Positions 35,931-48,009 of a stretch of 64,000 nucleotides of DNA are shown piece after piece. A model generated the notes under the pieces. That model was not told where the DNA came from, ran no database searches, and was given only the letters and a program-made list of their open reading frames with translations. Origin of the DNA: Glandiceps talaboti (lineage: Eukaryota > Hemichordata > Enteropneusta > Spengelidae); contig NC_135564.1 in assembly GCF_964340395.1 (NCBI RefSeq), positions 12,480,391 through 12,544,390 of the forward strand, in the 5' to 3' direction. Both the position numbers and the translations under genes were made by a program. Each line of letters starts with the position of its first letter. The first letter of the stretch is position 1.

Positions 35931-37048
35931 TTTTAATGACTGAAATATGATTGGTTTAATATTTAATGATCAGAACGTAATTAATTGATCATAAGCATTA
36001 AGAAATTGGTTTATATTGTTTAATAGACACTATAATATATGGTATACTGATAACGAAATATGGCAGGGATCCCGTTGTGTCATGAGTGGTCAAAACTGGA
36101 GTAATGAATTAACGGATGGGTGTAGACCTAGAACAGATACTGTAACAGTAAAGCATCGACCTTTTCTGAAGGTGTTCAACTGAAGGAAGTCAATTGTACA
36201 TGCAAATATTAAAGGTCATTGACCCATAAGGTGAACTATAATTCGCACATGCACTGCATGCCATATGTAATGGATCAGTTCCCTGGATTTTCCTTATAGA
36301 TGAGACTTTTGGAAGTGTGAATTTCCTAATTGAATTGATATATACGGCACGGTTTAATGCCGTTGTAACGTAATATAATATGCATTACAAAATTAAGTTT
36401 TTCTTACTGTGTATAGACTTGTAGGTGTTAACTACTTTAGGCTAGGTTATAGTAAACCTACCTTTAATACAATATATCAATACGTTAGTAATTTGTCTCA
36501 AGTCAAAGTGGTCATATGGATGAGGATTGGGTATTTATTTTCGATTTTTAATTTATAAAACAACTATATCATGGCTTCCTACTCCAAAGATCAACGTGAA
36601 ACAACACATGCCAACTCAATACATTGCCAAAATATTTAATGAATGATTGTTCACTAAAAATATGGTTGCCATTAAGTAAAATGTTATATGAGCACCAAAA
36701 TTAATGCATGTGTATGGTTATCTGGTTCTGCATTATCTATAGACATGATCTTTAGAGAGAGTTTAGCAACACATAATTGCTACAAAGTATCTGCAATATG
36801 TACGTAATAGCTTAATTTTGATTGTATATCAATAAAGTCTATGATTGAAAGTTGTTTAGGGGCGAGATCAATAAAAAAAAACTAAATTCATTTAGTTTGG
36901 GGGTGGGGCCTGGGTTTTTTTTAAATCCATTTTAGTTCTCTTCCGACAAAATCGATTTTGCTTTCAATTGAATTTGTTTTGCATCCCACAATATTGTGCT
37001 CACGCTACCCATTGCTTGAATATGGTATCAAAATACCAGAATTGAAAG
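35931..37048. other. Intergenic, no gene seen
   Basis: AT-rich sequence without exons, ending at the inverted-repeat junction of the LINE insertion. Confidence 0.45.
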
Positions 37049-37131
37049 AATTATGCTATGCATTACATATTATCTGGAAGTTTTTGGCCTTGGCCAAAAG
37101 CAACAGATAATATGTAATGCATAGCATAATT
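37049..37131. repeat. Perfect 28-bp inverted repeat at the 5' junction of a LINE insertion
   Basis: 37049-37076 is the exact reverse complement of 37104-37131. Between them sits an 18-base palindrome (ttttggccttggccaaaa). The left arm overlaps the target-site duplication of the LINE copy, so the right arm is an inverted copy of pre-insertion flank. Confidence 0.95.
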
Positions 37132-37475
37132 TGTGACAGTGGTGACGCAGATGAAAATCACTTTCTTCTAGTATGTTCCTTTTACGACGATGAAAGGAAA
37201 AAAATACATCCCAATAGAATTCATAGCCGAGCCAAATTTTAATAAATTCATAAGACTGATGAGAACAAACAAACCTGAACTTCTGACATCATTATGTAAA
37301 TTTGTATACAATGCATTTAAACAAAGAGAGACGCTTCCAAGTGAAATAATGTAATACTAGTATTTATTCCAACCTGGTCCAATGATATGTGACTTTGACT
37401 TTGACTTTGAGTTTGTTGTAAATCTCTTACGTTGTATATGGGCCGGAGGCCGTGTAAAGTAATAAACATATTATG
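37082..37475 (+). mobile_element. 5'-truncated LINE (non-LTR retrotransposon) 3' end
   Basis: Translation around 37139-37235 gives GDADENHFLLVCSFYDDER. After a frameshift, FIRLMRTNKPELLTSLCKFVYNAFKQRE follows at ~37250-37340. This is the C-terminal tail typical of LINE reverse-transcriptase ORF2 proteins in invertebrates (CR1/L2/RTE-like). Then comes a 3' UTR with gactttgactttgactttga and gggccggaggccgtgtaaag, ending in an aataaacat tail. A ~20-base direct repeat with one mismatch flanks it (37062-37081 and 37476-37495), the expected target-site duplication. It has in-frame stops and is dead. Confidence 0.8.
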
Positions 37476-37495
37476 ATTACACATTATCTGGAAGT

Positions 37496-40194
37496 GTATT
37501 TTGTTGTGGCAAAGCTGAAAGATATTTTGCGGATATGCACTTGGTAAAAGACTTCTCCTGAAGTTTAATTTGTTCCAAAAAATCCCGAATAAGAGCGAAA
37601 CATTTCAAGACTTTCAGCCAATATTTAAGAAGTTAAATCATGTATACATTGTACAAATGTAAAATTCAACACTTCATGAAGGGAAATGTAATACATCTTC
37701 TACGTCGTGTAGGGTCGTTCGGCTTGAAGACGGCACTGTAACATGTACTCGTCCGATGCCGTAATATGGTTTGAATAATACAACTTCTTCCGTATAGAAA
37801 CGAATGTATCTGTCACATAAAGCTGACGTCCTCGTGATATTTATCCTAATTAGCCAGGCAATGAAGAAGAATCAGGGTTTGGTGCATGTATTTTTAACAA
37901 TCAATGGCACCCATCGTACTCTGCCTTTGTGTTACCTACAGAGCACTTAATGAACGTTCCCATCTTACACCTTAAGTTTGTCAATAATTGCGTTTTCGTA
38001 TGCACCAATTGATCGAAAATTAAGTTAATCGTTAAAACCGTGAACATTATAAGTAGTGGTATTGCTTACCTTATCAGTGAAAGTTGGGTGGATTGAAGCA
38101 AAACTGCGATGTGTTAGTAGACAGAGATGAGTTCGGGAGATAAGAGTGGACTGCTTCAACAGTACAAGTTATATGGTACGAACCACGCAATTACTGCGAA
38201 GCCTTGTTAGTGTTTGCCGATGGCATTCACTTGACAGGGGTTATAATGACATGTTATAATTGTGGATACCAAGGACGTGTTCATTATATATCTTATTCAT
38301 ACAATGGTTTTAAAAAGTTACTATTTACATCAAGACCATCACGTAGATCAGGCAACTAAAAGGGGAAATTGAGTAAATTATTACACCTAGGGAGGAAGTT
38401 ATACCTGGTAACTACCAGTAATGCATCGCAGACACACGTCATTTTAAAAGCACTGGGATTGTTTCTGAATACACTTAAACCGATAATGACGATCGAAGTG
38501 TATATTTAGTCATAGCATTTTGTGGTGGGAATTGTGGCAGGCTTTGAATTTGTTTATTTCCTTCCAAATTTATTTTTTCTTCTGTTTTTTTCACATTCAA
38601 GGTTGAGGTAAAACAATACCTTTCGGTCAATAATCAATGATTATATGTGTCGCATGAGCAGTACAAATTCTACTCCAATAATGGTGGCAATCTTCTGTGT
38701 AATTGATACCTTGAGATGGTGTGATTAAACAATCATATTGCATCTAACTCAACTCATTGTGCTATTGTCTCTGAATCTGCATATTTCCTTGAGATTACAA
38801 ATGTCGTAAATGTCAGCTGGCCTGGGAAAATTTTGATTTCGAAAGCCAAGCTCAGGGAGACAAATTACGGATTTCACATTTGTTTTTTTGGATATCGCAC
38901 TACACGTTAACAAAACACATTAAAGATGTTCTAAGACTTACCACACGTCATATAAACTATGTAAGAGAGTGATTCGACCCTACATCAGTCAGAGTTCTTT
39001 TTTTCAAACACCATGATCACAGGCCAGATACATTAGTAATTAAGTAACCTGTTCATTATAGTGACATGAGGTATTACATCTCTATAGTACAATCTCGCAA
39101 GAACGTGAATATGAAACTTCCCAGTCCAATGGACTTATATGTCTATTTACACGTGAACTTAAAGAAAATATAGAGTGTTAAAGAAATAAATGCAAAATAG
39201 CAAGTCAAAGGTTAAATAAATACATCATAAATAACGCGCTAGGTCTGTATAACTTGGTTTTTACTGAATGTATTAGAAAGTAACATCAAAATATATCATG
39301 TTTTGCCATGGTTGATGAGATAATGAATAGTTAAATTGTTTATGCAATACACACATCTCATGATCTTTCGCGTTGCCAATACCTTGTTATGGAGTGAAGC
39401 ACTCGTGTATCATGTTTGTTTTTTCAAAAACTTCGTCGTTAGGTATATCCACATGCGGGCACCAATGTTTTGATGTCTGTATTTGCTGTCTGCATGCTGG
39501 TCGCAGGAAAATTCATTTCAGTTAAACAAAATGTCGCAAGAACGTGCAATCAATCTTGCTTGCAGTTTCTTATTGGTCTATACATTGTTGTGTCGAACAG
39601 GGCCAGTGAACACTAAACTGAAACGGACAGTATATGTTAGCATTGAAATTGGAATATCATCATTTTGACATAATATTGCTTTATACATTAACAGCGAACC
39701 CAAACTACTAAGTATTGTATAGTTTCTCACTTAACAAGTATGTTAATGATAACATCTGAGGGCGTAGAACCCACAAAAGTGCTAATGATGCCGACATTGT
39801 TTGAATACCAGGAAAGAGTTCCTTCAAAAATGTACGCTTGAAAGGTCAAACATTTGAACCTACTAAATGCAAACCAGCTATTTTAGTTTGTAACCATTGT
39901 TACAAATTTGGGTGATTGGCTAAATATGGCAAGGTAAACACTATATTTATTGTATATGTTCAGACTCAACGACCATAACCTGTATTAATGAACTGTATTC
40001 AATATCTCTGCTGTGGGTCATGGTAGTTCTGTGACCACCTACAGTATCCGCCATTTTTTATATCATGAACATACTATATATTTGATTTAAATATTTGTAG
40101 CTGAAACCATATTTTGCGTCAAAGTTAATCAGCCTCAAATGGTAATCACGCTCATTCATTTCAAGGGACTCCATATTAAAAACTTATCGCTCCG
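37496..40194. other. Gene-poor, no exon recognised
   Basis: 2.7 kb of AT-rich sequence with only short ORFs. Nothing with splice sites plus a recognisable protein pattern. Confidence 0.45.
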
Positions 40195-40615
40195 GTACTT
40201 ACATCCGGTTCCTCCAGCCCATGACATTCAAAGTTCTAATACCAAATGGCCGGCACACGACTCAAGTATAGGTCTATCAGTGTAGTTCAAAGCATGGTAT
40301 TCTATTTTTTTTAATGACGGACACTACTCAATCTGGATAGAAGGCATGACATTCAATATTTAACATATGCCTGGCACAGTACTGAAATACTACTAGTACA
40401 ATTGCAAGACATGGCATTAATATATTTAACAACTGTCGAGTGCACTAGACAAACCGAGTCCTACAGCCTCGTACAAAATATGATATTAACCTAATCAACA
40501 AAAGGCCGAGACACTACTCAACTCCGGATCCTCTAAAACATGATATTTTTACGATCAATTAATAAATCGCCGTCACACTACACGAATCACGACCCTTCAA
40601 CCTGATATATGATAC
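40195..40615. repeat. Degenerate minisatellite, ~70-95 bp unit, about 5-6 copies
   Basis: Recurring blocks resemble gccggcacactactcaa, then a variable cctc/ggatag stretch, then acatgatattaa/acatgacattcaa. Copies are seen near 40225, 40320, 40345, 40420, 40480 and 40535. They are diverged, so the array is old. Confidence 0.55.
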
Positions 40616-41924
40616 GCCATCCTAATTAATAGGTGAATCGTCCATTAGCAGTCGTTGTCAAGTTGTTATAAACTAAAGGAATAGAATAATAACAAATGTG
40701 AACAACTACAGTTATCATTAAACTTACATCAAAAACAGTTCTGGGAATATCTTTGTGGTAAATGACATTAAATGAAGCAAAAATAGGATATTGTTAACGT
40801 ATTGATTGGTAGTAAACCGTGAGTCATGTTTAAATTATCAAACGTGGCGCTTTATAGTGAGAATTTACGACCTACCCGTCGCTCATTATCAAACAGTAGC
40901 AGATTCTGTTGTTAACAGATAAACTGTACACTCCGCAATATTTAAAGATCAGTCATTAGAATTTCAATTTTACGACCTGTAGCCTTCTATCATGTCGTCA
41001 CCCTTTGCAAATGGCAGCGATATTTCTCTGTATCAAGCGAGATTTTTACCTCTAACCTTTTATCGGATATTTGAGTTAATAGAAATGATGTGAATACCCC
41101 GTGTATTTATGTACTTCTACAGGTTTATTTTAATAATTAATAATAAAACCTTGCCTATTCATATGGATAATCCACGTCTTACTATATGTATACAATTACA
41201 TATAGCATATATTGATAGAGTAACCATTTCTGAATTATATAACTGAAGTGCTATAAATAGCGCTTTATGACAGCCCCCACGTGTTTGACGGGTTATCATA
41301 TAAATACGTGCATATCTTCTACTGTGTGACGTCAAACAGGGGTTGATTTCAGAGCATATCACCCCTGTCCTACCGGAACTTTTTTCGCTCACGCTACGAT
41401 CAAGTTATCGTAATAATAATGTACTTTCGAAACGTAAATACACACATTACATACATCCTTGGGTGGCATTAGTTTTATGAGTAGAGGTTCATTTATTTGT
41501 ATTAATAGATTTGATATATTTTATCGAAAAATCATGTAGATTATGGCAATATTTATGGAGCAACGGTAAGCTTACTTCCGATTTAACGTTGAACTCTGCG
41601 CTCCGAACTTACACATTCCGAGCGAATAAAATAAAAATGACGGAACAAAAGTTGCATTCAGACAATGTTTACCTACGTTTCGAAACTACATTTGATATGA
41701 CACGTACGTCTAAAGGCTACAATAGATAACTTTGATCGAGAACCACGGCACAGTTTGTATGTGTACTTAGCTTGACCTCGCAACAGGTCACGCGGCCAAC
41801 TTCGTAATTTACATAGCTGTCGAACGCAGTGTTTTGCTATGCGATGAAAAATAAGTCCCTTGCAGTTTTCATAAAATTCGATCAAATTGTTGAAAAATTA
41901 TTTTTTTTTAAATTGTTATGTTAT
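40616..41924. other. Intergenic, no gene seen
   Basis: Small ORFs only, none with family features. Confidence 0.45.
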
Positions 41925-41952
41925 AAATATATAATCCCACGAAATCAATTTA

Positions 41953-43680
41953 GGGACCGGTCAGTTTCTCCAGCATGGGGGGGATGCTTAAATCGGGCCG
42001 GCAGAAACTCACTGACCCCCTATCTCTTAATTCTAAAACATGATGACCTCTCCCATATATATAATATTCACATGACAGGTATTTTTTGATCGTGACGCAG
42101 TGTGGACTGCTTGACTGTCTTGCATCTACTGTATAAGATCCCGGGTTAGCACTATCATAGTTATTGACTACACAAAGCAAATAAATTCCAAAAAGAGTTT
42201 AATAGCATCTTGACAGTGAAAGGTAGGGGGAAACCTTGAGCAGGGAATGTGTACATCGCTTATGGGTAGGGGGTCCTAGGGGATCTCCCCTGGAAGCCCA
42301 GGAGGTTTTTAACTCTGACAAGTAAATTTTTTGACTATTCAGACATTTTCAGAAAATAATTTCCAAGCTTTACAAGACAGCACCAACATGTAAAAAGCAA
42401 CTACATAGGGTTGAAATACTTTTGAAATGTACTTTGATAGCATCTTGACAGTAAGAGGGGAAAAGCTTGAGACTGGGATATGTCCACCTCATGTGGGGGG
42501 TCTGAGGGGGGTTTCCCTCTAGAAGCCCTGGAGGATTTTTACTCTTAAAGCCAATATTTAGGCTATTCAGACCCTTTCAAGCAATAACTTAATCCATGCT
42601 TTATAAGGCAGCACCATCAAGTATCAGAAACCATTCTTTATAACTTACATAGGGTTGAAATATGTTCTTAAAAAGCTAAATGGCATGTAGTAAAAGTCAG
42701 CACATTTAATGGTAGTATTATTGGTAGGGGAGATTTGGAGTTTTAGGCAATTTTAGGCTATCTTGGAAAACATCTCGCATCTTTAAAAGACAATATCATC
42801 TCAAATTAGAATAGGGTGAACATATTTAAGAAAAGTTTAATACCACTTAATATGACAGTAAAAAGGTTGTTGGTGCATCTGATTGTTGGTTGAGTGCATG
42901 AGTGACCTCTGGGGGTGAGGGTGTCCTTGGGGTTTTCCCCCTGGCAGATCTGCAGTTTTTTGCTTGGCAATGTTTAGGTCATTCATAGCCTTTGAGGTAA
43001 CATTTCCAAGCTTCGAAAAGCTAACGAAAATGTAAGTTTTAAACGAGTTTCCCATGTCACATAAAAATGGGCCCGTAACATTGGTATAGGGGCATTAATA
43101 TTGCATGTATAACAGAGTAAAGTCACCGGTATGTTAGAGAACTTTAGGTGGTCACACCTAGTGTATAATAGAAACTGGAATCTGATGAGATGTGGTGATT
43201 TGTAGTGTCAATAACATGTAGTGTCCAAAATAGAAAGTGTATTAATCCCTTCTGACAAGTTCATACTGACAAGTAGAACAATTCAGATTAACTTCTTTTA
43301 TAAATCTTAGAAGATTACCATTACGAAACCTTCAAATTCACTTTTGCCCCAAAGTGCCTATAAGTGAAGCATTGATTGAGAAACAGCCAAACATTTACAT
43401 GACATGTTCTGTAACTAGTGTGGTAGCTAGGTAATACATGTATATGTATAGTTATGTTTTTTACATGTACCACATTTCAGACAAGACTTTATGCCATCGT
43501 AGAAAAGGATTTTTTTTCTCCCATCACAATCCAAAACACAATGACCCTCCCCCATCACAATTTTCAAAACAGCATGACCCCCCCCCCCCGCCCCTACTGC
43601 CAATTTCAAAAACAGATTGACCCCCCTACTAATCCACCGCCCCCCCCCCTCCCCCCAGGCCGAAGGAACTGACCGGTCCC
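41953..43680. mobile_element. PIF/Harbinger-like non-autonomous DNA transposon, 1728 bp
   Basis: Perfect 14-base terminal inverted repeats (gggaccggtcagtt at 41953-41966 and its complement at 43667-43680) are bordered by a TTA duplication (41950-41952 and 43681-43683). A TTA/TAA 3-bp duplication and GG-starting termini fit PIF/Harbinger. No transposase ORF remains. The interior holds degenerate ~235-base tandem units, and the right end is rich in C-runs. It is inserted in an arm of an older palindromic MITE, which confirms the ends. Confidence 0.72.
42195..43060. repeat. Degenerate ~235-bp tandem repeats inside the Harbinger-like element
   Basis: Units start at about 42195, 42430 and 42835, with a weaker one near 42680. 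Shared features in order are tagcatcttgacagt, gaaagcttgag-like, a gggggtc...cccctgg(a/c)agcc segment, actctta/actctgac, a ggctattcagac block, ttccaagcttta and acatagggttgaaata. No ORF spans them. Confidence 0.65.
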
Positions 43681-43922
43681 TTAGTTTGACGTCATGCCTC
43701 GTATTTTTCTACTACAAATTCTCGCCTACCTGTTCGAATTTGTATTAGTCCGCGAAAAATGGCATGACGTCGACGTCAAACTATCATTGATTTCGTGGGA
43801 TTATATATAATTAAATCTACGCATTCGTTTCTCGTTACATCACAACTGGTCCTGCTAACTAAATGTCACGTGACGTTTACAGGTGTGTAGTACATTGATA
43901 CTATGCCTAAAAATTATTGTCT

Positions 43923-44268
43923 AGTTCCGATTACGCTAAATTCTAGAACAGGTGGGGGAGGTAGATTTTCTTATATGTTTTTTCATGTGTGGGTGTCTAG
44001 TTCAGGTAGTTATGTTTTCCGTTGTTTTCCATATGGTCTCTGTGTTATTGGTTACTTCCCATCTGATGTACAGCCATTGCAGGTTGGGAGCAAAGTTTTA
44101 TATTGTCTTTTTAAATTGATGTCAGTTTCCGTTTCCACTATTTCTCGCGAGACTTCACAATTTTCGCGATTTAATTTTTTTTCTCGGATACGTAAAACAA
44201 AGATTAGTGTCGGCAGTGAAAACATAGGTGGGGTCGGGTAACAGGAACCAAACAATTCTTTTTAGGCC
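43923..44268 (+). repeat. Dispersed repeat family A, copy 1 (~345 bp)
   Basis: Direct match with 48010-48362. Shared blocks include gtgtctagttcaggtag, tcagatgtacagcca-like, aaagttttatattgtctttt, gagacttcacaattttcgcg and ggtggggtcgggtaac. The 112-codon ORF through it is not conserved in the second copy. Confidence 0.85.
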
Positions 44269-44379
44269 CTATCCAGTGAATATTAATCAACTTTAGTTAG
44301 TGTGTTCCCTACCCACCTAATATAGATTTAGGTTTATTTCAATACAAAGCCTCAGCTCATTGTACAGATAAATGTACAC

Positions 44380-44790
44380 TCAGTAACAAAACGTAACGCA
44401 TTGTCTTTGACTTTAGAATACAAAACTTTGAATACATGAGGAGTACAAACTAAACAAGATACAATCTTGATAACATTAATAAAATTTCACGTCTGTTGAA
44501 CTCTTTTAATCAATATAGAGACAGTTTGAGACCGTTTGTGATGACAAAACTGGACTATATTGTATTTGCTAGGATTAATTCACGAAGGTGGTTCTATATA
44601 AATGGTTCTAAGTTCTTCGTAAAGTGGACATACGTATAAAAAGTTGTATTCCTCCTCAACAATAAACACATTTTTTTTCAGATTTACAATGAATATCATA
44701 TTCTCTGTACAACCGGAAGTTGGAGGAGGCGACACACATCAATATAATCTAATTTTGGATTAGTACAGAGAAAAGCTACTAAACAAACCC
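44380..44790 (-). mobile_element. LINE ORF2 C-terminal relic
   Basis: Minus-strand translation gives SNFRLYREYDIHCKSEKKCVYC near 44700 and, after a stop, EEEYNFLYVCPLYEELRTIY near 44600-44660. It continues in broken frames toward 44400. The Cys-rich knuckle followed by (D/E)-E-(Y/F)-x-F-L-x-x-C-P-L-Y is the usual tail of invertebrate LINE ORF2 proteins. Stops and frameshifts show it is dead. Confidence 0.6.
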
Positions 44791-45038
44791 TAAGACTGTA
44801 ATTCAAGTAATTAAGATATTTTTATAGGTTCAAGTTGTGATTTAAATTTACAGTAAGATCAAGTCTGAATCAATGCGTGATATCACAATCCCATTTCTGC
44901 CTCTAACAGTCTTTGACCCTTTGTGTCGTCATGTTGTTCGACCAAGGCTATTCCAAGAAACGTCTATAAAAGCAAATGTAGTCTTATCTAGTGTCTCCGA
45001 TTTTTTACACTGTAACGGAAAATCAACTTCATGTCCTA

Positions 45039-45069
<31 letters not shown>

Positions 45070-45159
45070 TGTATGTATGCATGTATGTATGTATGTATGT
45101 ATGTATGTACGTACGGATGGATGGGTGTGTGATTGTATGTATGTGTGTGTATGTGTGTC

Positions 45160-45217
<58 letters not shown>

Positions 45218-45236
45218 CTTGCGTGCGTGCGTGTGT
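45039..45236. repeat. (TATG)n and (GT)n arrays
   Basis: TATG tetramers at 45039-45112, then a GT run at ~45160-45212. Overlying ORFs are artefacts. Confidence 0.97.
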
Positions 45237-45239
45237 TAT

Positions 45240-45840
45240 GTTTTGTTTTCCGGTCCTAGTGTTTCATAGACTCTTGATCCCTTAACCATACCAATAATTA
45301 GTGTTGCGCATTGAAATAACGGCCATTATGATTGCTTATACAACAACAAATCGTCAGATCGCTATTACCTCTGATGTCTGATCGATTTAAAAATCCGCTA
45401 ATGATATCTCTTATGACATCACCTTTCCTAATCAGGGAGACTTAAAAGAAACATTGGCGTAATGTCTTATTTAGGCAATTTTACGTCGTTATTCTTCTAA
45501 TCTCTGATACTGATCTACCTTTAGTGCGATCAACATCCTACGTGGCGTAATATCTTCGCCATACACGATTGCAACCTACGGCCGACATCCAGGTAAGGAT
45601 GGGCGTCTAGTGGGCACGGTGAACTCTTAAACAAAAACTAGACCAAAACAGAGCAAAGTAGTAGACCTTGTTCTTGAGAGTTACATAGTGAACGAGAGTG
45701 GGGGCGGGGGAGGGGGGTAAAAGACGGGTGGGTATCTTGAGGGAATCGAAGTCGTGACAATATGATAGTTTAATAATGTATTATACTATAATGTCATTTT
45801 CATGTCATAGTATGTCGCAATACTTTTATATTTTATATGT
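45240..45840. other. Intergenic, no gene seen
   Basis: No coding features. A short G-rich stretch lies near 45700-45732. Confidence 0.45.
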
Positions 45841-45851
45841 CTGTCTGTCTG

Positions 45852-45947
<96 letters not shown>

Positions 45948-45998
45948 TGGAGACAGGGGATATTGTTTTTTCAATGTGTTAGAAGTGTGTGTTTGTGT

Positions 45999-46050
<52 letters not shown>

Positions 46051-46095
46051 GGCAGACAGGCAGGCAGGCAGGCAGGCAGGCAGACAGATAGACAG
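45841..46095. repeat. (GA)n followed by (CAGA/CAGG)n arrays
   Basis: A pure GA run at ~45855-45943, then CAGA/CAGG tetramers at 46001-46095. Ser/Leu- and Arg/Glu/Gln-rich ORFs are artefacts. Confidence 0.98.
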
Positions 46096-47314
46096 CATTT
46101 TAATAGGAAGCTGAACTTAGGACGTATACATACAGGATATGGGGATTTGATGGCGTCGTGTTTTCTACAGGGCAAGGTGTGAATGTAATACTGATGTGCC
46201 GTCAGTGTACAAGATCAGATTTATATTTCACTTCTTACTCTATCAGAAATTTTAAAAATTCACAAATGAATTTATATTCGATGATTAAGTCATGTGAATT
46301 TCATTACGTTACGTGCTTGTTGCGTAAAAGCCCGGGGAAGTAAAATGAAACTGTTTGTATACGCGAATGTCGAGGATGTCCGAACAGGATGTAGTCGTGT
46401 ATCACTTGTCACTTTCTTCTGTAAAAACACATTTGCATTTACTGGTAGGCACACATCGTCGCTACACACTTTAATTAACTGACCTTACACACATTTGAAC
46501 ATCGAAAAAAATGAGAATGACAAAGGGTAGATGAAACTGCATAACGGTCAAATAAAATATATATTATCTTTGTTTTCACACTCATCACTATGGTTATTCT
46601 TGTTCAATGAGCTTTCCGGACTTACAAGTTGTGAAAGAGGCGGACACAAAAACTTGCATTTGCCCCCAAAGATATCACCTATGGTGGCAACAACCATACA
46701 ATAATATATTATTACACAATCTATTCACCTGGGATCGAATTGTTATTGGCGATTTCCTGTACATGAATTTTTTATCAGCTTTTGTAACGACTATCTATGT
46801 GAATAAGTCATAAATAAAATCTGTTAGAAAGTATGTCTTAAATCACAATTTAGGTTTGTTATAATAATTACTTTGTAATGACGTTTATGTAAATCATTTT
46901 TATTTGACATAAAATCTAAATGATGAAATGTATTTTGATACCATAATTTGAAGGGAACTACATCCTATATAATGCTTACTTGATTGGATATTGTCACGTC
47001 TGATTTCAATATGGAAAGTATTATCATTTAAGAGAATAATGAATTTTGTGTAGCAAAATGGCACAGTTACATATAGTGATTCTCTTGTGCGCGTTTACTC
47101 ATTCGCTAGCACCATGCAGTATTCTGATAGAACTTTTACTAGCAACAAATTTAAGCTACTGTTAATACAACCAGTGATTGACAAGCATTTATGAACGAAA
47201 CGTGTTGCAAACAGGAAAGGTAAATAAATGATTTGGATTAATAACACTTGGCTCAGCATATTAGAAATTCAGAGACTTGTATTGCATTTCATGGTTTGAT
47301 ATGAGCAGGCTTAT
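46096..47314. other. Intergenic, no gene seen
   Basis: Small ORFs only; no exon or repeat was recognised. Confidence 0.45.
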
Positions 47315-47323
47315 GGCCTCTTT

Positions 47324-47548
47324 CAATCTGATTAAAATCTGATGTGGTAACATCGGCTAGATGTCTTTATTTGCCTCTATATGTACATCATTTTGTGTCG
47401 TTGTGTTTTGTTCCGCGTGATCGCTGCCGCCTATTACACAGGTCCAGATGTGGGAAGGCGGCGATCACTCGGAACAAACCAAACGATACAAAACGATGGA
47501 AATAAAGGCACCTAGCCACTTTCACAACATCGGATTATAATCAGATTG
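47324..47548. mobile_element. Mutator-like foldback MITE, 225 bp, with 9-bp target-site duplication
   Basis: Arms of ~105 bases pair almost throughout. They start caatctgattaaaatc and, read from the right, caatctgattataatc. Further inward both carry tgtttgttccg-like and gatcgc(t/c)gccgcc-like stretches. Immediately outside both ends is ggcctcttt (47315-47323 and 47549-47557), a perfect 9-base direct duplication. Long terminal inverted repeats plus 9-base duplications point to the Mutator (MuDR) superfamily. Confidence 0.8.
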
Positions 47549-47590
47549 GGCCTCTTTACGTATACGTGAAATACCAGATTTAAAATTCAT

Positions 47591-47848
47591 TTATGAATGT
47601 GAAATATCATGTAATGAGGCCATTAAAATCTTCTTATCAAACCATAAAATCAATACTATCAATATATTGACGGGTAGACCCGCATTCCCAACCATCACCA
47701 ACTTGCAAGGGACATGCAGTGATTGGCATGCCATAGTGTATGTTATTCCCCCACACCAGTATTCAAGACTAGAGGGCGCTATATTCTCCCTTCCGGTTTG
47801 CCTTGCACAGTGGGCAATCCTCTGTGTAGTTGCATCATGTTTTGCCAA
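47591..47848 (-). other. 85-codon ORF of unknown nature
   Basis: A Cys-containing ORF (segment APSSLEYWCGGITYTMACQS). It is not low-complexity, has no splice evidence and is not a family I recognise. Confidence 0.15.
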
Positions 47849-48009
47849 GTGTTATTAATCCATTTATTTGGTTTCTTTTGTAACAAGTTCGGCCTGTAAA
47901 TGTTTGCCTGTCGCTGGTTGTAATGAAAACCATTTAAAACGTTACGTCTAAATGATTTGTATTTGAATTAGTTGCGTTCCTATGTGATAAGGCGTAAAAG
48001 AATCGTGTG

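Larger units (their letters stand above)
41925..43810. mobile_element. Palindromic MITE split by a later transposon insertion
   Basis: The left arm piece ataatcccacgaaatcaat (ending at 41949) is complementary to attgatttcgtgggattat at ~43786-43804. The next part of the arm, tagtttgacgtcatgcc, is found only after the insertion at 43682 and pairs with the gacgtc...caaacta block near 43764-43783. Removing 41953-43680 and one TTA restores a continuous ~155-base hairpin. Confidence 0.8.
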
